A DNA stretch of 64,000 nucleotides from Saccopteryx bilineata (GCF_036850765.1 NC_089494.1:3286001-3350000); one strand, 5' to 3'. Shown: positions 9,648 to 22,100, counted from the stretch's first letter. Translations and numbers: made by a program. Notes: generated from the letters alone by a model not told the origin.

Positions 9648-11166
9648 ACCTGATGCTGTTCGCACACAGGCGACACAGTAGTAAAAGAAAGGAGGAGGTA
9701 ACACCCACCCTCGCACTCCTTCTAGTCGAAGACGCAAGTCGCAGAGGAAAGGGCACCGGCTCCCCCAGATGACTGGACGACGTCGAATGGTTTCCTCGGA
9801 GGCAACGGCTTCAGAACTGGTGTTAGGACTAAAACCCGGGGTCCCGGGAGGCGAGAGCCCTCGGTATACATTTGAGACTGTCTGGGCTCTTCTGAGAAAG
9901 AGACTGCTGGGCTGGATGCCCCTCAGGTCTTCGGGTAGAGAGGTTTTAGGCGGAGGAGACTTCGGATCTCCTTGCTGTGCACACGCTTCCCGATGACACT
10001 TTATCCTACGAGCATCCACTGTTTTTTTTTTTTAAATGTCTGAACATTTAGAAATAAAAACCAACCATTGCAGGTCAATTTTGGATTCAAACTCAAACCT
10101 AGGGTTTTTTCCTTTCCTGCGTCTGGAGCTCCCGGTACGATGAATGTGTCACTTGGCTGTGGAAGGAGGAGGCCTCCCTGCGCAGTGAACAAAAGAGACC
10201 CGGAGCCAGCGTAGCGATGCTACGTGTCAGCGGGCAGCGAACGCCCAGCCTCTCCCACTCCTGTCTGAGACCGGCAGGGGCCCTGACCATGCGCAGGGCT
10301 CCAGGATGACTTCCTGGCATCAGGCTTTCCATTTGGAAAAATAATAATAATAAAAGAAGTAGACTCAAGAATGCAGTTGGTTTGGAATTTTTTGGAAGAA
10401 AAGACGAGCTGACACATCTCGTTTGGTGTGTGCGCCTTTGAACCAAGAGCTCCGTTCTGGTTGTAGGGATTCTTGGGACTCTTTTTGTAATTTAAAAGAA
10501 AATGAGTCGGCATCTTCAGCTTAATTAAACACATAACACATATATTATTAATCATGAACCAAGTCGTGGCATTTTGATTTAAAAAACAGCAACAGATGTG
10601 ATGGTGGATACCTTGGAAACAAAGAAACAAACAAACAAACAAGACATCCATTTAAAAAGAAAGGTAACCGAGTACATTGTTTCTGGGACATTGAGTGTTT
10701 TAGAAGCAAAGTGCTTGATGTTTGGTTCATTGCCAACCGGTGAGTTATTCAAATTACTGATCCAATCGGTGAGTTATTCAAATTACCATTTACAACGGTC
10801 TTGTTTCCACAGGTCTTCTTGCATTTGATTGAGTCTATTTTTAGGGTGACTTCCCTGCAGAGTGGGTTCAGGGATTTGTGACTCTCTTCTGCTGGTACGT
10901 GCCCCGTGAGATCTGGGTAAGGTCTGAGGGTTTTATTTCTTGGAAGAAATGCCTCTGAGGTGTTCTCCTGCCTGCCCATTCCCATGCAGATACTTTTTTC
11001 TTCAACTATTTTGTCACTCCAGTTGGTAACTGGGGGAAATAAGGAGCTTTGGATGATCCATGTATCATTTTATTGCTTATATTTTAGTTTGATCATAAGT
11101 GGTGATTTACATGGACAGTAGAATTCCACAATGAGGCAGACACCAGAGCAGAGGCAGTGAAGGGTT
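9648..11166. other. unassigned stretch
   Basis: No gene or known repeat is recognised. It contains short simple repeats: poly(T) at 10021-10033, (ATA)n near 10337 and (AAAC)n near 10620. Confidence 0.45.
10738..10793 (+). repeat. 29-bp tandem duplication
   Basis: CGGTGAGTTATTCAAATTAC occurs twice in direct succession, starting at 10738 and 10767. The two copies are identical over about 20 bases and then diverge. Confidence 0.85.
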
Positions 11167-11180
11167 AGAACTGAGTCTGT

Positions 11181-11556
11181 GCCCTGGCCCATTGGCTCAG
11201 TGGTAGAGCATTGGCCCAGTACGTGGATGTCCCAGGTTTGATTCCCGGTCTCGGCATACAGGAGAGGCATCCATCTGCTTCTCCACCCCTCCCCCTCTCA
11301 TTTCTTTCTTTCTTCCCTTCCCACGGCCATGACTCTATTGGAGCGAATTGGCCCTGGATGCTGAGGATGGCTCCATGGCCTCTGCCTCAGGCTCTAAGAA
11401 GAGCTCAGTTGCTGAGCAATGGAGCAATGGCTCCAGATGGGCAGAACATTGCCCCCTAGTGGGCTTGCCAGGTGGATCCTGGTCAAGGTGCATGTGAGAG
11501 TCTGTCTCTGCCTCCCTTCATCTGACTGAATAAAAAAGAAAAAAAAATAGAAAGAA
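11181..11556 (+). mobile_element. tRNA-derived bat SINE (VES-like), full length
   Basis: A tRNA-like head begins GCCCTGG. It has an intact A box TGGCTCAGTGG (11193-11203) and B box GGTTTGATTCC (11235-11245), then the SINE body and an A-rich tail. Target duplications are AGAACTGAGTCTG (11167-11179) and AGAACAGACTCTG (11557-11569), 11 of 13 identical. Substitutions against the other copies suggest moderate age. Confidence 0.93.
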
Positions 11557-11569
11557 AGAACAGACTCTG

Positions 11570-14500
11570 CATCACCTAACAAGGAGAAAATGTGCTGTGT
11601 AGTTTGCAGCTAAAGTCTCACCTGTGTAACCCTCTGATGTGGGCCCACAACCCTTCTCAGTTCACAGGGCCTTGAGTATCTCAGCAAATTTTCCCAGGGG
11701 CCCAAGAACAAACAAAAAAATACCAAGCCATTTTCTGTAGTTGGGTCTAAGCGAACGCAGCCTGGCAATATCATAACAGAGACCTGTGAAGACTGTCTGT
11801 GAACAGTTCATCAGGAGTCCATGCTCTATCCAACAGACATTGTGGGGGTTCCTTGAGAATTTAAAGTGCCCACTGGTGCCGTTGTCAGTTTGCGGTGACA
11901 TCCTGCGGTGCCTTGGCACATAATTTGGGAAGCTACGGCCTCATGAAGAAAATGCTCTAAATCGGGGCTCACTGTCCAGTGGGCAGGGCGGAGCTCTGAG
12001 GAGTGACAAGAGATTGCTGAGGGCCGTCTGGGTGTGGGGCACCCCGCAGGGGATTTTTGCCAGGTCGAGGGTGGGACAGAGGGTCAGGCGGGGTTATGAG
12101 CAGTAAGGACAGAATGAGTTAATAAACGGTAAAGCCAGAAGGGAGCAGACCAGCTTCTGAAAACGGGCACAGCCTTGCCAAGACCGCTTCTCTTTTACAA
12201 CCAGACGGCTGGTGCCCAGCCAACTCACACACAGTGTCTTACCTTCCTCAGGCTGTTATATTAGGGTGACACACTTCTTAGGTGTGAACTTGCACGATAC
12301 GCTGCTCCTAAGGTGTATGAGCTTCCTTTCGTTTCACGCTTGGCTCCGCAGGAGCTTGAAAACAGAAACTCGGTGCCTTAGCAACGTCGACGGATGTTTG
12401 TGTGTGCGTGTGTTTTTCCTGTCGAAGACCGGTAAGTCACGCGCAGCTCCGCCCTTTGATCAAACACTCTCTGACTCCTCCTTACAGCCAGCTCGCTTTT
12501 TCCTGGGGGGACGCCCTGCTTTACAAACACGGCAGTTCATTAGGGATTTTCGAGCGCCTGTGTGCTCCGGCCGGGGCTCAGTCTGGTGGGGAAGGCGTGG
12601 ACCTGCAGCACAAGGGTCCGTGACCGTGACCGAAGGTGTGACGCCAGCAGGGTCTTTAGGGACAAATAGTAGCAGTGTTGCTGGTGGACATGGCGTTCTT
12701 TCAGAGTCTCAGGGAAGGCACTCCGAAGGGCTCCCACACGGGGGAGAGTGCAGCTCGGTAAGGTTTACTGGAGCGGAAATAGAGGGCTGTTCCCAGGTTC
12801 CCAGTGTCCCCTCTCTGTCCCTCCTGCCACAGAGAAGGTCCAGCCTCGTCTTCGTTAGACCCAATAGATACAAAGACCAGTGTCCAGATATTCTGTGCCA
12901 TGGTCCAATTCATATCCAAGCATAGTCCGGTCCAGTCTCGGTCCTTGGCCAGCTGCCAGCACAGTCTGTGTCCTCGGCTGTGGTCTGGTTGGTGCTGTGC
13001 CCAAGCCGGTGTCTGGCGTCCGTGCTGCTGGCCCCTAGCTGGATGCCAGCCTGCACGGCTCCAAGGGCTGCGTGGCTACTTGGAGAACTTGCCGATGAAC
13101 AGGGCATGTGTGTATCCCCAAGGGCAAGAAAGGAGAGAGAGACCCTTTGTTAAGTTTGGGTTATACTATCTTGGGTTGGGGAGCCCTGGGCTCTTTTCAG
13201 ACTAACCAATCAACTTCCCCATCTTTGTGAGCTGGTGTTGGACCCACCCCCTATCCAGTCAGATCCTCTCCCTAGGCTAGACGGACAGGCCTATGGTCGC
13301 CATCCTCTTTCCTAGAGGGCATGCCTCAGAGTCGAAGCATCTCCCCCTGTGCCATCTGGACTTCTACTGGGCATGTGCCCCGCAGGGTCATTTCTCCTGC
13401 TGCCATTCCTCCACTAGAGTCGGGATGGGCCGGCAGTACCCTTGGGGGACTGAAAAGCCGGTCCTCCTCCCCCCCCCCCCCCCCCCCCCCGCATGACGGA
13501 GTTCACGCTCACCCAGGCTTATCTGCACTGCTGTTCCCAGTGGACGTCTAGACCGTCAGCAGCCGGACTCGACACCGAGCCCTCAGTCTGGTACGATCCC
13601 CACAGACAAGAGCCAGCCACCTGCTGGGGGGTGATTCTGTCATGTCCCCGCACCCCGCAAGGGCAGTGACCCGTCTCTGCTGCAGTGGACACACCTGGTC
13701 TGGGTGTTCTGTCTTCCTTCCTGCACACGGTCCCTGGGACCCCTCTGCTGGTCTAGAGCTCACTGTTTAACTGACACACAGTTTCACAAAACATTGGTTC
13801 CGACCAGAAGACCGTACCGGAACTGTCAGAGTGTCCCCGGTCATCTCATTATCTGGTTGAACAGGTTAGAGGTTCAGGTCTTCTGTTTCACTGGAGGTGG
13901 CGTGTCCCCCGGTTGTATTTATGGATTAAGCTCACAGCCAATGTGTGGTCCCTGTCAGCTGGACCATACAGGTGTGGTCACAAGGGGTGGCAGCAAGGTG
14001 GCCTCTCACACTGTCACTCCCGGGAATCTGCTAGTGGACCGAGTGCCTCTCACCCTCGTCACCTCAGGCAGTGCCAGAGAAGACACCGTAATTCCCAGGC
14101 AGGGAGTTGAACCCCCCCCCCCCCCCGCCGACACAAAGTTCACCGAGTCAGCAACTGTGAGGACAGCGTGCTCATTTGAGGACCTGTCATGCCAGCTGGC
14201 CAGCAGGCAAGCCCAGAGGGGTAACGGACTCCTGTCCACGGGAGCCAGGGTTGCCCGGGGAAGCGGGCCTCCGGAGTTCTCTGGACGCCCTGGAACCTTC
14301 CTGCTGCTTCTAAGCTGTTGACGCCAGGGACAGGTGATTGTAGCCACCGTGGTTGCCAGACGCAAGGGAGCGAGCCAAGCGTCCCACCCTTCTGAGGCGG
14401 AGGGCAGGGCTGTCTGACCGGGCGGTCCACCTACACCGGCTGAAGTGGTAGCTGAGGTGCGGGGAGATCTGGAAAGGATGGTGGAGGTGGGCGGGGAGGA

Positions 14501-15754
14501 AGCTCTCCGGGTCGGTCGTCACACTCGGATGGCACCTCGTTCCACAGATGTGCGCCTTAAGGACTTGGTTCTGGTTGGCGTGGATACAAGGCAGAGCAGG
14601 AGTGGATCTGAGGGGTCGAGGGGGTCCGGGTGGCGGGTGCCTCTGGGCCCCTCCCACGCTCGCTTGGGCTCGCCGAGACCCCGGTGGGCAGCTCTGTGGG
14701 GGCTTCCACTCCCATTCCGCAGACGTCTTTGGCTTCAAGCCCTAGTCCTCCTCCTTCACTGACTGCTCAGTGAGCCTCTCTGGGGCCGTGGCCGTGGCTG
14801 GCCCCCGCGTGGCGCACATACAAAGGCAGATGAGAAGGTTGGGGGGTGCTCCTGGGAACACCCAGTGTGGCACCGGGGCTGGTACATCCACAATTTCTGT
14901 TTGACCACGGAGGGCCCCCTTTTCAGAGGCATCCTGTGGGCTCAGGTCCAGGGCGGGGCTGAGTGGCAGTGACCCTGACAACGAACTTCTGGTGGACCTG
15001 GCTTCTCGTCCTTCCTGACCCTTCACTTCCGTCCTCTGGGCCCTCAGCTTGCCCGGCACAGACCGCTCTCCAGTCAAACCGCGTTCACGGCGGCGGCGTG
15101 TGGGAAGAAAGCGGGGCTCGGCGCCCTTTCCCGGAGAAGGGCGGGCAGCTCACGTGAGCCGACCCCATCGTGGGGACCAGGTGGGTCCCGGGCAGGGGGA
15201 CAGCCGAGGTGACAATATGACGGGGTCGTGGGGCTACGCACGGTGGGAGCTCCCGGGGTTCCTGCTCAGTTTTACCCCACGGGCCCTGCCAGCGCCGCTG
15301 GGTTCGCCCCGACCGCCCTCCTGAGCTCGAGGTGTGCCCGCCCGGGTGCATTCCCCCGGCCTGGACGTTTGGACCCTCTCCGGCTCCCCTGTGAAGCCTG
15401 GGGTGTAAGCTACTTTCCAGTTCTGTGAGCCACCCCATGTCTGTCCGACAGATTTCTTTTTGGATCAAGGTAATCAGTCAATTTCTATGTCGTGTGACCA
15501 GAGAGTCCAAAGGGAAGCAGCTGTGTCTGCCTCCCACCCTCTGTGACTTCACGCCTCAGGGTGTCACGAGTGGGCGGGCGGGCTGCACCACAGGGAGGGT
15601 CCTCCCCTGCGCGGTGCTCCTGGACATGGAGGTCTTGATGGGGCTGTGCTCCCCCACCCCCTGGTGGCACCTCACACCCCACCCAGGTGGCAGCTGCCCC
15701 CAGGGACAGTCCTGCTCCCGCGGCCTCTCGGGAGAAGACCGCAGCCTTCTGAGC
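11570..15754. other. unassigned stretch, GC-rich in its right half
   Basis: No protein-coding gene or mobile element is recognised with confidence. It contains poly(C) runs at 13469-13490 (22 bases) and 14112-14126 (15 bases). The frames at 12701-12919 and 12910-13107 on the minus strand lack recognisable domains. From 14600 onward it is CpG-rich. Confidence 0.4.
13469..13490. repeat. poly(C) tract, 22 bases
   Basis: An uninterrupted run of 22 C. Its length is likely to vary between alleles and to be uncertain in the assembly. Confidence 0.9.
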
Positions 15755-15781
15755 GGTGGTGGTGGTGGTGGTGGTGGTGGT
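15755..15781. repeat. (GGT)9 trinucleotide repeat
   Basis: Nine perfect GGT units. Translated, they give runs of Trp, Gly, Val or His depending on frame and strand. The homopolymer peptides in overlapping frames are therefore an artefact of the microsatellite and not protein features. Confidence 0.95.
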
Positions 15782-16060
15782 GGGGCTCCGACATCCCTGC
15801 TGCTCCCTCTGGGGTTACCTCGGGGAGGGGCCGGGGGACCAATCGGGCCTCCACGCCTTCTCCGCCCCTTACTCAGGATCACGCCTCCTTTATCTGTTTT
15901 CTATTTTTTCTAATTTTTTTTTTTAAGTAAAATTTTATTTAAAAACAAATGGCGTTCCCTTGTGAAAGACAAAGTTTGTAAGTCCACAGTTTGGAGGGAG
16001 TTTTCCCAGATGGAAACTCCCCGCAAGTCTGGTTCTCTTTTGTCACCACCCCCGGAGCTC

Positions 16061-16450
16061 CCAGCGGACGGACGGGACTCGCAGCGGACGGACGGGACTC
16101 GCAGCGGACGGACGGGACTCGCAGCGGACGGACGGGACTCCCAGCGGACGGACGGGACTCCCAGCGGACGGACGGGACTCCCAGCGGACGGACGGGACTC
16201 GCAGCGGACGGACGGGACTCGCAGCGGACGGACGGGACTCCCAGCGGACGGACGGGACTCCCAGCGGACGGACGGGACTCGCAGCGGACGGACGGGACTC
16301 GCAGCGGACGGACGGGACTCCCAGCGGACGGACGGGACTCGCAGCGGACGGACGGGACCCCCAGCGGACGGACGGGACCCGCAGCGGACGGACAGGACTC
16401 GCAGCGGACGGACGGGACTCGCAGCGGACGGACGGGACTCCCAGCGGACG
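16061..16450. repeat. 20-bp minisatellite, 19 full copies plus a half copy
   Basis: The unit (C/G)CAGCGGACGGACGGGACTC repeats at exactly 20 bases from 16061 to 16440. A final ten bases match before unique sequence. Variation is almost confined to the first base of the unit (C or G), plus CCC endings in two adjacent copies (16341, 16361) and one G-to-A change at 16394. It contains four CpGs per unit if the junction is included. Because 20 is not a multiple of three and no frame has a stop, it creates long spurious frames on both strands with a 20-residue period. Confidence 0.97.
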
Positions 16451-17089
16451 GCTCTCCTCTGGCAGAGGGCGTGGAGGCCCGGGGAGGCTGTTTCCTGAGG
16501 ACGCTGAGATAAAAGCCCCGTCACACCGGCCGGGCCGGGCCCCACCCCGTGTTCAAGCTGACTCGACTCATGGACGAAGGTAACGGGGTCAGAGTGCGTC
16601 CAAGACTCTCGCTCAGGGCGCCAGAGGGAAGCAGTCACTTCTGGAAGGACGCTCGGAGCCAGCTTGGGGAAGCTGCGCGGACGAGGGTTGTTAGGTGGTG
16701 TGTGTGACCTGGGACAAGGCACAGGAACCCAGGGGCCCTGCCAGCAGCATTGGCGGGCTGCCCTCATCGCCGGAGCCATGGCACTCGCTGGAGCCCCTCT
16801 GGGCAGGGGCCCACGACAAACCCTGGAGTGTTAACACGGTCACCGGGGAGTGTGATGCCAAGAACAGAACGGAGGGAAGAAGATAGTGTCCCAGCCAAGA
16901 GGAGGGAGCCAGGATGAGATGTGTAGTTACGTCAGCAGCCAGGGGTGTGGGCGCACCACTCCGTGAGGCCTCCCAGGGAGCCACGTGACGTGTGAGCTGG
17001 ACTCCGTGTCTGCGTGGTGGGGTAGGGTGGAAGGAAGCATTTGTTTTCCGGGTCTCATCTCTCCCTGTTCGAGGATTTACCGAGTAGGG
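16451..17089. other. unassigned stretch
   Basis: Nothing recognised. It is GC-rich immediately after the minisatellite and lacks known repeats or coding signals. Confidence 0.4.
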
Positions 17090-17455
17090 CTGTTCACTCC
17101 TGGTTCAGGCCGAAAGGGGGGGGGGTGTCCCTCTCAAAGTTCAGAGGCTGAGTCCTCATCCCCAAGGAGATGGTGTTTGGAGGTGCCCTCATTGCCTTTG
17201 GGAGGTCACAAGGTCACAAGGGCAGAACCCTCATGCATAGGATCCGTGTCCTTGTAAAAGGGACCCCGGACAGAAGGCCCCTCACCCCTCTGTCACATGA
17301 AGACACAGCCAGAGGAGGACCATCTCAGGGCCAGGAGGCTCCTGCCTCCATCACTACCATGATCGTGGACTTCCCAGCTTTCAGAGCGGCGAGAAATAAA
17401 TGATAAGCCAACCGTTCTATGCTATTTTGTTACAGGAGCCTGAACAGAGTAAGAG
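17090..17455 (+). mobile_element. MLT1-type (ERVL-MaLR) LTR relic
   Basis: The sequence follows the MLT1 order: ATGGTGTTTGGAGGTG, CCTTTGGGAGGTCAC, CCCTCATGCATAGGATC, CCTTGTAAAAGGGACC, CATGAAGACACAG, a GGACTTCCCAGC block, GAGAAATAAATGATAAGCC with its poly(A) signal, and TTTTGTTACAGGAGCC at the end. It is strongly diverged. The family was recalled and not searched. Confidence 0.75.
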
Positions 17456-18185
17456 AGCTACTCAGCACATCTGGGTTGTGCACATGTGAGCACTGAAGGG
17501 TGGCTGTGGTGTCCCATGGGTGGCAGTGACCCTGCGATGCATGGCTCAGGCCCAAAGCAAGGTGCTGTCGGTTATACCTGATCCAAGCTGATCGGAGCCC
17601 ACCCAGAGCTCACCCAGCTGGGGGTCCCTGGGGGGGCTGGAGCAGGAGATGGGTGCGGAAGTCGTGTCTGAGAGTCCAAAGTCTGTTTCTAGCCGTACAT
17701 GACATCTGGCTCCAGTTCTAAAAATATTAGTTATCTCATTGATCATTAAAATAAGATGTCCTCACTCTTTTTTGGGGGGGGGAGGGAAGTGGGGAGATCT
17801 AGTCTAATCTGTGACGGAATCTACATAAATGTGGTGGCCAGACCCAAGTTCTGTAGATTGAAGAGGGCTGGGTATAACGCATCGTCACCGCAGCTGCAGA
17901 TGGGTAAGCCGCACTTAATAGCGTCTCTCACTTTCCCACTACTCAGCCGGCGGTTCCCTCGCCCTCTGGATGCACGCGGAGGATCTGGCCGCTCGCCTGG
18001 CGGGAGGAAGCAGCCCTGCATCCCCAGGAGGTCTCAGCCCAGCAGCGATTTGCACCTGTCAGGTGACAGCGGCTGCGATTCTCTCCCCACAGCTGTCTCT
18101 GGGGAACCCTGACAGCAGCACCAAGGTGAGCCTGAGCGTGGACCCTCAGTGCTGGTCCCAGCCTTGCTGTCTCTGTCGTGCAGAG
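17456..18185. other. unassigned stretch
   Basis: No gene or repeat family is recognised. A G-rich run lies at 17774-17783. Confidence 0.4.
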
Positions 18186-18187
18186 CT

Positions 18188-18325
18188 GTGGTTCTCAGAG
18201 TGGGGTCCACAGGCCTCGGGCGTTCCCCCGGAGACCCCTCCAGAGTTTAGTAAAGTCAGATCCGTATTCAAAATCATACTCAGAAACTATCCTCCATCAA
18301 AGGATTCCGAGTCGTTTATGTAGCT
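18188..18325 (+). mobile_element. hAT-Charlie-like relic (MER1 group)
   Basis: GTGGTTCTCAGAGTGGGGTC followed by CCCCCGGAGACCCCTCCAGAG, a GTCAGATCCGTATTC block and AAAATCATACTC resembles the left part of old MER1-group hAT elements. No right terminal repeat is visible, so this is a partial copy. Confidence 0.4.
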
Positions 18326-18559
18326 CCTTGGCCCTCAAAGAGGCAGAGTGAAAGTCCTCGTTCTTCAAGGGTGGGCTGCACCTAGCGTGACCTCCTTCCC
18401 AAGAGGACAGCGGGGAAAGGGGGGAAAGGAAGAGTAGCTGCACAGAGGACGAACCTGAGAAATGCTACCTCAGTCTGGCGGTCAAGGTCAACGCCCACAG
18501 GGAGAGGTCACGCTGCTGCTCTGTGCCCTTGAGAACATACGATGAGCACAGCCTTTTAT

Positions 18560-18895
18560 CTGGGGGGTCTTCCTCCCCAAACACCCATAAATCCAATCTA
18601 ACCAAGAGAAAAACCTCAGACCCACCCCGATGGAGGGACTTTCCTACAGAACACGTGATCAGTCTTCCTCAAAACCGTCAGGGCCGCCAAAACCAAGGAA
18701 AGTCTGGGAAACTGTCACAGTCAAGCAACAATAAGGTGACAAGGGAAGGAAACGCAATGTGACGTCTTGGACGGAGTCCCGGAGCAGAAGAAGACGGAAG
18801 GTCACCACGGAGGGCGTCTGTGTAGAGTGAGGACCTCCGCTAACGACCGTGTTTCAGCGTCGGTGCCTCCGTTGCGCCAAGGGTACCTCAGGAGC
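18560..18895 (+). mobile_element. old L1-type 3' end relic
   Basis: Blocks such as CCAATCTAACCAAGAGAAAA, GGAGGGACTTTCCTACAG, CTCAAAACCGTCAGGGCC and GGAAAGTCTGGGAAACTGTC match a widespread mammalian repeat. I remember it as an ancient L1 3' region. The right half is more decayed and CpG-rich. The exact family is uncertain. Confidence 0.5.
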
Positions 18896-18965
18896 GCCAG
18901 ACGCTGGTAGTTAGGGGCAAAGGGGCGTGGCGCTCAGGAAAACTCCCTGCCTGAGTGACGTTTCT

Positions 18966-19351
18966 TTCTTTCTTTTTTTTTTTTTTTTTTGTATTTTTCT
19001 GAAGCTGGAAATGGGAAGGCAGTCAGACAGACTCCTGCATGTGCCCGACTGGGATCCACCCGGCACGCCCACCAGGGGGCAATGCTCTGCCCATCCGGGG
19101 CGTTGCTCTGTCGCGACCAGAGCCACTCTAGCGCCTGGGGCAGAGGCCAAGGAGCCATCCCCAGAGCCCGGGCCATCTTTTGCTCCAATGGAGACTTGGC
19201 TGCGGGAGGGGAAGAGAGAGACAGAGAGGAAGGAAAGGAGGAGGGGTGGAGAGGCAGATGGGCACCTCTCCTATGTGCCCTGGCCGGGAATTGAACCCAG
19301 AACCTCCACACACCAGGCCGACGCTCTACCACTGAGCCAACCGGCCAGGGC
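18966..19351 (-). mobile_element. tRNA-derived bat SINE (VES-like)
   Basis: It reads in reverse from a T-rich tail (18966-18990) to the complement of the GCCCTGGCCGGTTGGCTCAG head at 19351. The B box is intact (complement of 19287-19297). Flanking duplications CTGAGTGACGTTTCT (18951-18965) and CCGAGTAACATTTCT (19353-19367) agree at 12 of 15 positions. Confidence 0.92.
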
Positions 19352-19403
19352 CCCGAGTAACATTTCTGTCCATCTAAAAGTGTTCTGAAATAGACAGCTT
19401 ATT

Positions 19404-19508
19404 TGAGAAAGAAAGAAAGAGAGAGAGAGAGAAAGAAAGAAAAAAAAGGAAAGAAAAAAAGAAAGAAAGAAAGAAAAAAGAAAGAGAGAGAGAGAGAAAG
19501 AAAGAAAA
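19404..19508 (+). repeat. purine-only (GAAA)n/(GA)n tract
   Basis: About 100 bases of almost pure A and G, built from GAAA and GA units. Homopurine mirror sequence of this kind can adopt triplex (H-DNA) forms. A complementary-type (CT)n tract lies 300 bases downstream at 19806-19837. Confidence 0.9.
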
Positions 19509-19802
19509 ACACAACACCGCCAGGACACTTTCTGCCTTTTCCACTGTGTTGACATTTTCCCCGAAGTGCGTAAACCATGGTGCCAACACCTTGGCAGCAG
19601 TCTGGGCGGTGACGTCAAACGCGATCAGCGGCCCCCGTTTTCGCCGTTGCCACGGCAGTGCAGATGAGCTGAGCGGCTTTATCGCATAGCTGTCCTTTGA
19701 ATGTTCTTGAGTGGCAAGTGAGAAGGTCTCCTCAGCATACCGCACCATAAAGGCAGTGACTTGGAAGAACACTTGTGCTGTTGTTTGAGTTATGAGCTGA
19801 AC

Positions 19803-19805
<3 letters not shown>

Positions 19806-19837
<32 letters not shown>
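19806..19837 (+). repeat. (CT)16 microsatellite
   Basis: A perfect CT dinucleotide run of about 16 units, ending in TTTCATG. Confidence 0.92.
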
Positions 19838-19839
<2 letters not shown>

Positions 19840-19844
19840 ATGAA

Positions 19845-22100
19845 ACACCATATTTGCTTAAAAGAGAAACTGACCAACAAATTATGGCTATCCAGACTTG
19901 GGTATTTTTGCAAGAGCATGGCTGAAAAATGAATGAAGTGAGCCTATCGCTTCAGGGAAAACATACCGCATTTGGCATTTGTGCCGAGGATAAACTTCAA
20001 GCTTGCAAGCCCACAGTGGAATTCGAGACAATGGTCATTCTCTCCAGGGACGGCCGGAGCCCCAGGTCTCTGTGCCTGGGCACATTTATTTTCAACACCC
20101 TCCTTTTCCATGTTTTTAAATAATAAATATCACCATATTATTAGGATCTGAATCCTTTTTCCTTATTTTATTTTTAAATGAGGATTTACATGGGAAGTAT
20201 TTTCTTCTCTTACTCTACACATTGAAGTAAGTCTGTTTCTTGGGTTTGGTGATGGCTGATTATAATAATTCAACTGCAAGGCAGAGAATGGGGAGACAGT
20301 GGCCCCGTTGTAGTCAGTCTTGAGGGTGAGAGTATTGTCAATGTCCCTACCAGCCCGAGGGCAGTCTGACTGTCCCCGTGGAGGAAGGGGGATGGGGCAC
20401 GGCCGAGGGGGGTGCCTTGTAACGATGAGTTATCGAGGAGCACGGTCAGCAGAGAGGGAGAGAGGGCGGTGCGGGAGGCAGGGGAGGGAGGGAGCTGGGC
20501 AGGGACGTGGTCCTGGCGGGAGCCTGGCTTCTGTCACCCCGCTGGGAACTCTGGAACATGAATCTTGAATCGCACCACAGAGTTGGTCCCACTTTGGGCA
20601 AGGCTTTGGCCTTTTGTAGTCCTCAGGCATTGGCCTCTGACTGCCTTGTGTTTGGGTGAGACCCTCTGGGCCAGGAAGCTGTCATTGTCCCCAGGACACT
20701 TCTCTGGAAAAGGGCAGCTGGGAAGCCTCAACAGCCAACACGCACGGCAGCTGGTGGCGGGTGGCCAGACATCTGGCCGGGGCACAGAGAGTGTCACCAC
20801 GAGGTTTCAATCGATCACTGTGTGCTCTGAACCAGGGCTTACCGTCGCAGCTGCCAGGACAGCTGGGATGGCCTGTGGCACGCTAGACCCGTCCTCACAT
20901 TCCTTCTGGGTCGTTCCAGCAGAGACTCGGCGAGGCCCTGGCAGCCGCTCAAGAATGAGCCCGATCTTAGAGCGTTGTCATGAGACCAGCGCTTGGGATC
21001 CTGAGTTCTTTTTGACCCTTGCACTTCAGTCGTCCTGGAAATGCGGGTGTGCCATGTGTGGGCACGTGTGTGTGTGTGTGCCAATGCACGTGTGAAAAGG
21101 GCATAGGGCATGCAGAAAGATGGCTCCCAGTCGATCCCAAAAGCTCGCTCCACTGGGTGGGGCCGTCCGTTCTGTTTGGCTGGCTTGCCTCTTACTGTGG
21201 GACACAATTATTGGTTTTTATATCGTGGTCTAGTTTGGACTTACCAGAAAGACCATTATGGCCAACAACAGAACCAGGGGATCAAAGGGGTGTCCCATCC
21301 CTGGGGTCGCTTTGCGTTCTGAGAGGTAAGATGAAGGAGCAGATTGCACTCATCTGGATTGTACACATCTGGGCAGAGAAATGTAAAATTAAACTTGCCC
21401 TAACTTCACACTGTCTCCCGGGTGGTTGCGTTTCAGGGAAACTGAGGAAGCTGTGGGCCACAGTAGCTCTGAGAGCAATTTGTCCTCTAATCGAAACCAG
21501 GTCCCCAGGAGAGACATTAGGCGTCTCCGCCTCGAGAATCACCCTGCTGCGATACAATTGTTATAATTGTTCTGGTGAAACCTCCCTGACCCTGGATGAA
21601 CTTTGCCCACGGGGTTCCTTTACAGCAGGATTTTTATTGTCTAGGGAACAACTGCACGTGGATGTTTAATCAATAGTTAGTTGGGCCAATCAGTTTTTCA
21701 TGAGACAAAAATGCTATAATCATAACCTTCTGTCTCTGTAGCCTGTTATGTTTCTTTACCCAATGAGATTTAAAAGAAATATTTTCTCCATGAGCAAAAC
21801 GGTCATTTCTCCAAGTGCATGATCAACAAGAAGTGTGTCCTCTGCGGTTGCCGCCCCCCCCCCCCCCCGTCGGTCAGCAAACCACCTGCAACCTTAAGTC
21901 AGTGGCCGTGCCCTTGGGATTTGCCCTCACGGGCAGAGGGCAAGCGTGACTCTCAGTAGGGTGGTTTTGTTAAGAGACGGCGACAGCATCCAGAAATGCC
22001 GATTTCAAGACGGGACAGAAAAAGACGTGTCTTCTAACAGAAACAATATCAACCGGACTAGACATCAACGCTTCAATTGAATAAAATCAGAAAAAATAAC
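19845..22100. other. unassigned stretch
   Basis: No gene or repeat family is recognised. It includes an AT-rich block at 20100-20280, a short (TG)n near 21066, a 15-base poly(C) at 21854-21868 and mixed sequence elsewhere. Confidence 0.4.

Noticed and set aside
11181..11250. tRNA gene suggested by A and B boxes
   Set aside because: The boxes belong to the head of a SINE. The same head recurs at every VES-like copy, and no folded acceptor stem is present.
12780..13450. Possible LTR on the minus strand (TATA-like GTATAACCC near 13165)
   Set aside because: No TG...CA boundaries, target duplication or poly(A) signal could be found.
15910..16779. 289-codon minus-strand frame with arginine/proline/serine repeats
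   Set aside because: It is generated by the 20-bp minisatellite, which is open in all frames. The opposite strand is open too, and no start context or domain supports a protein.
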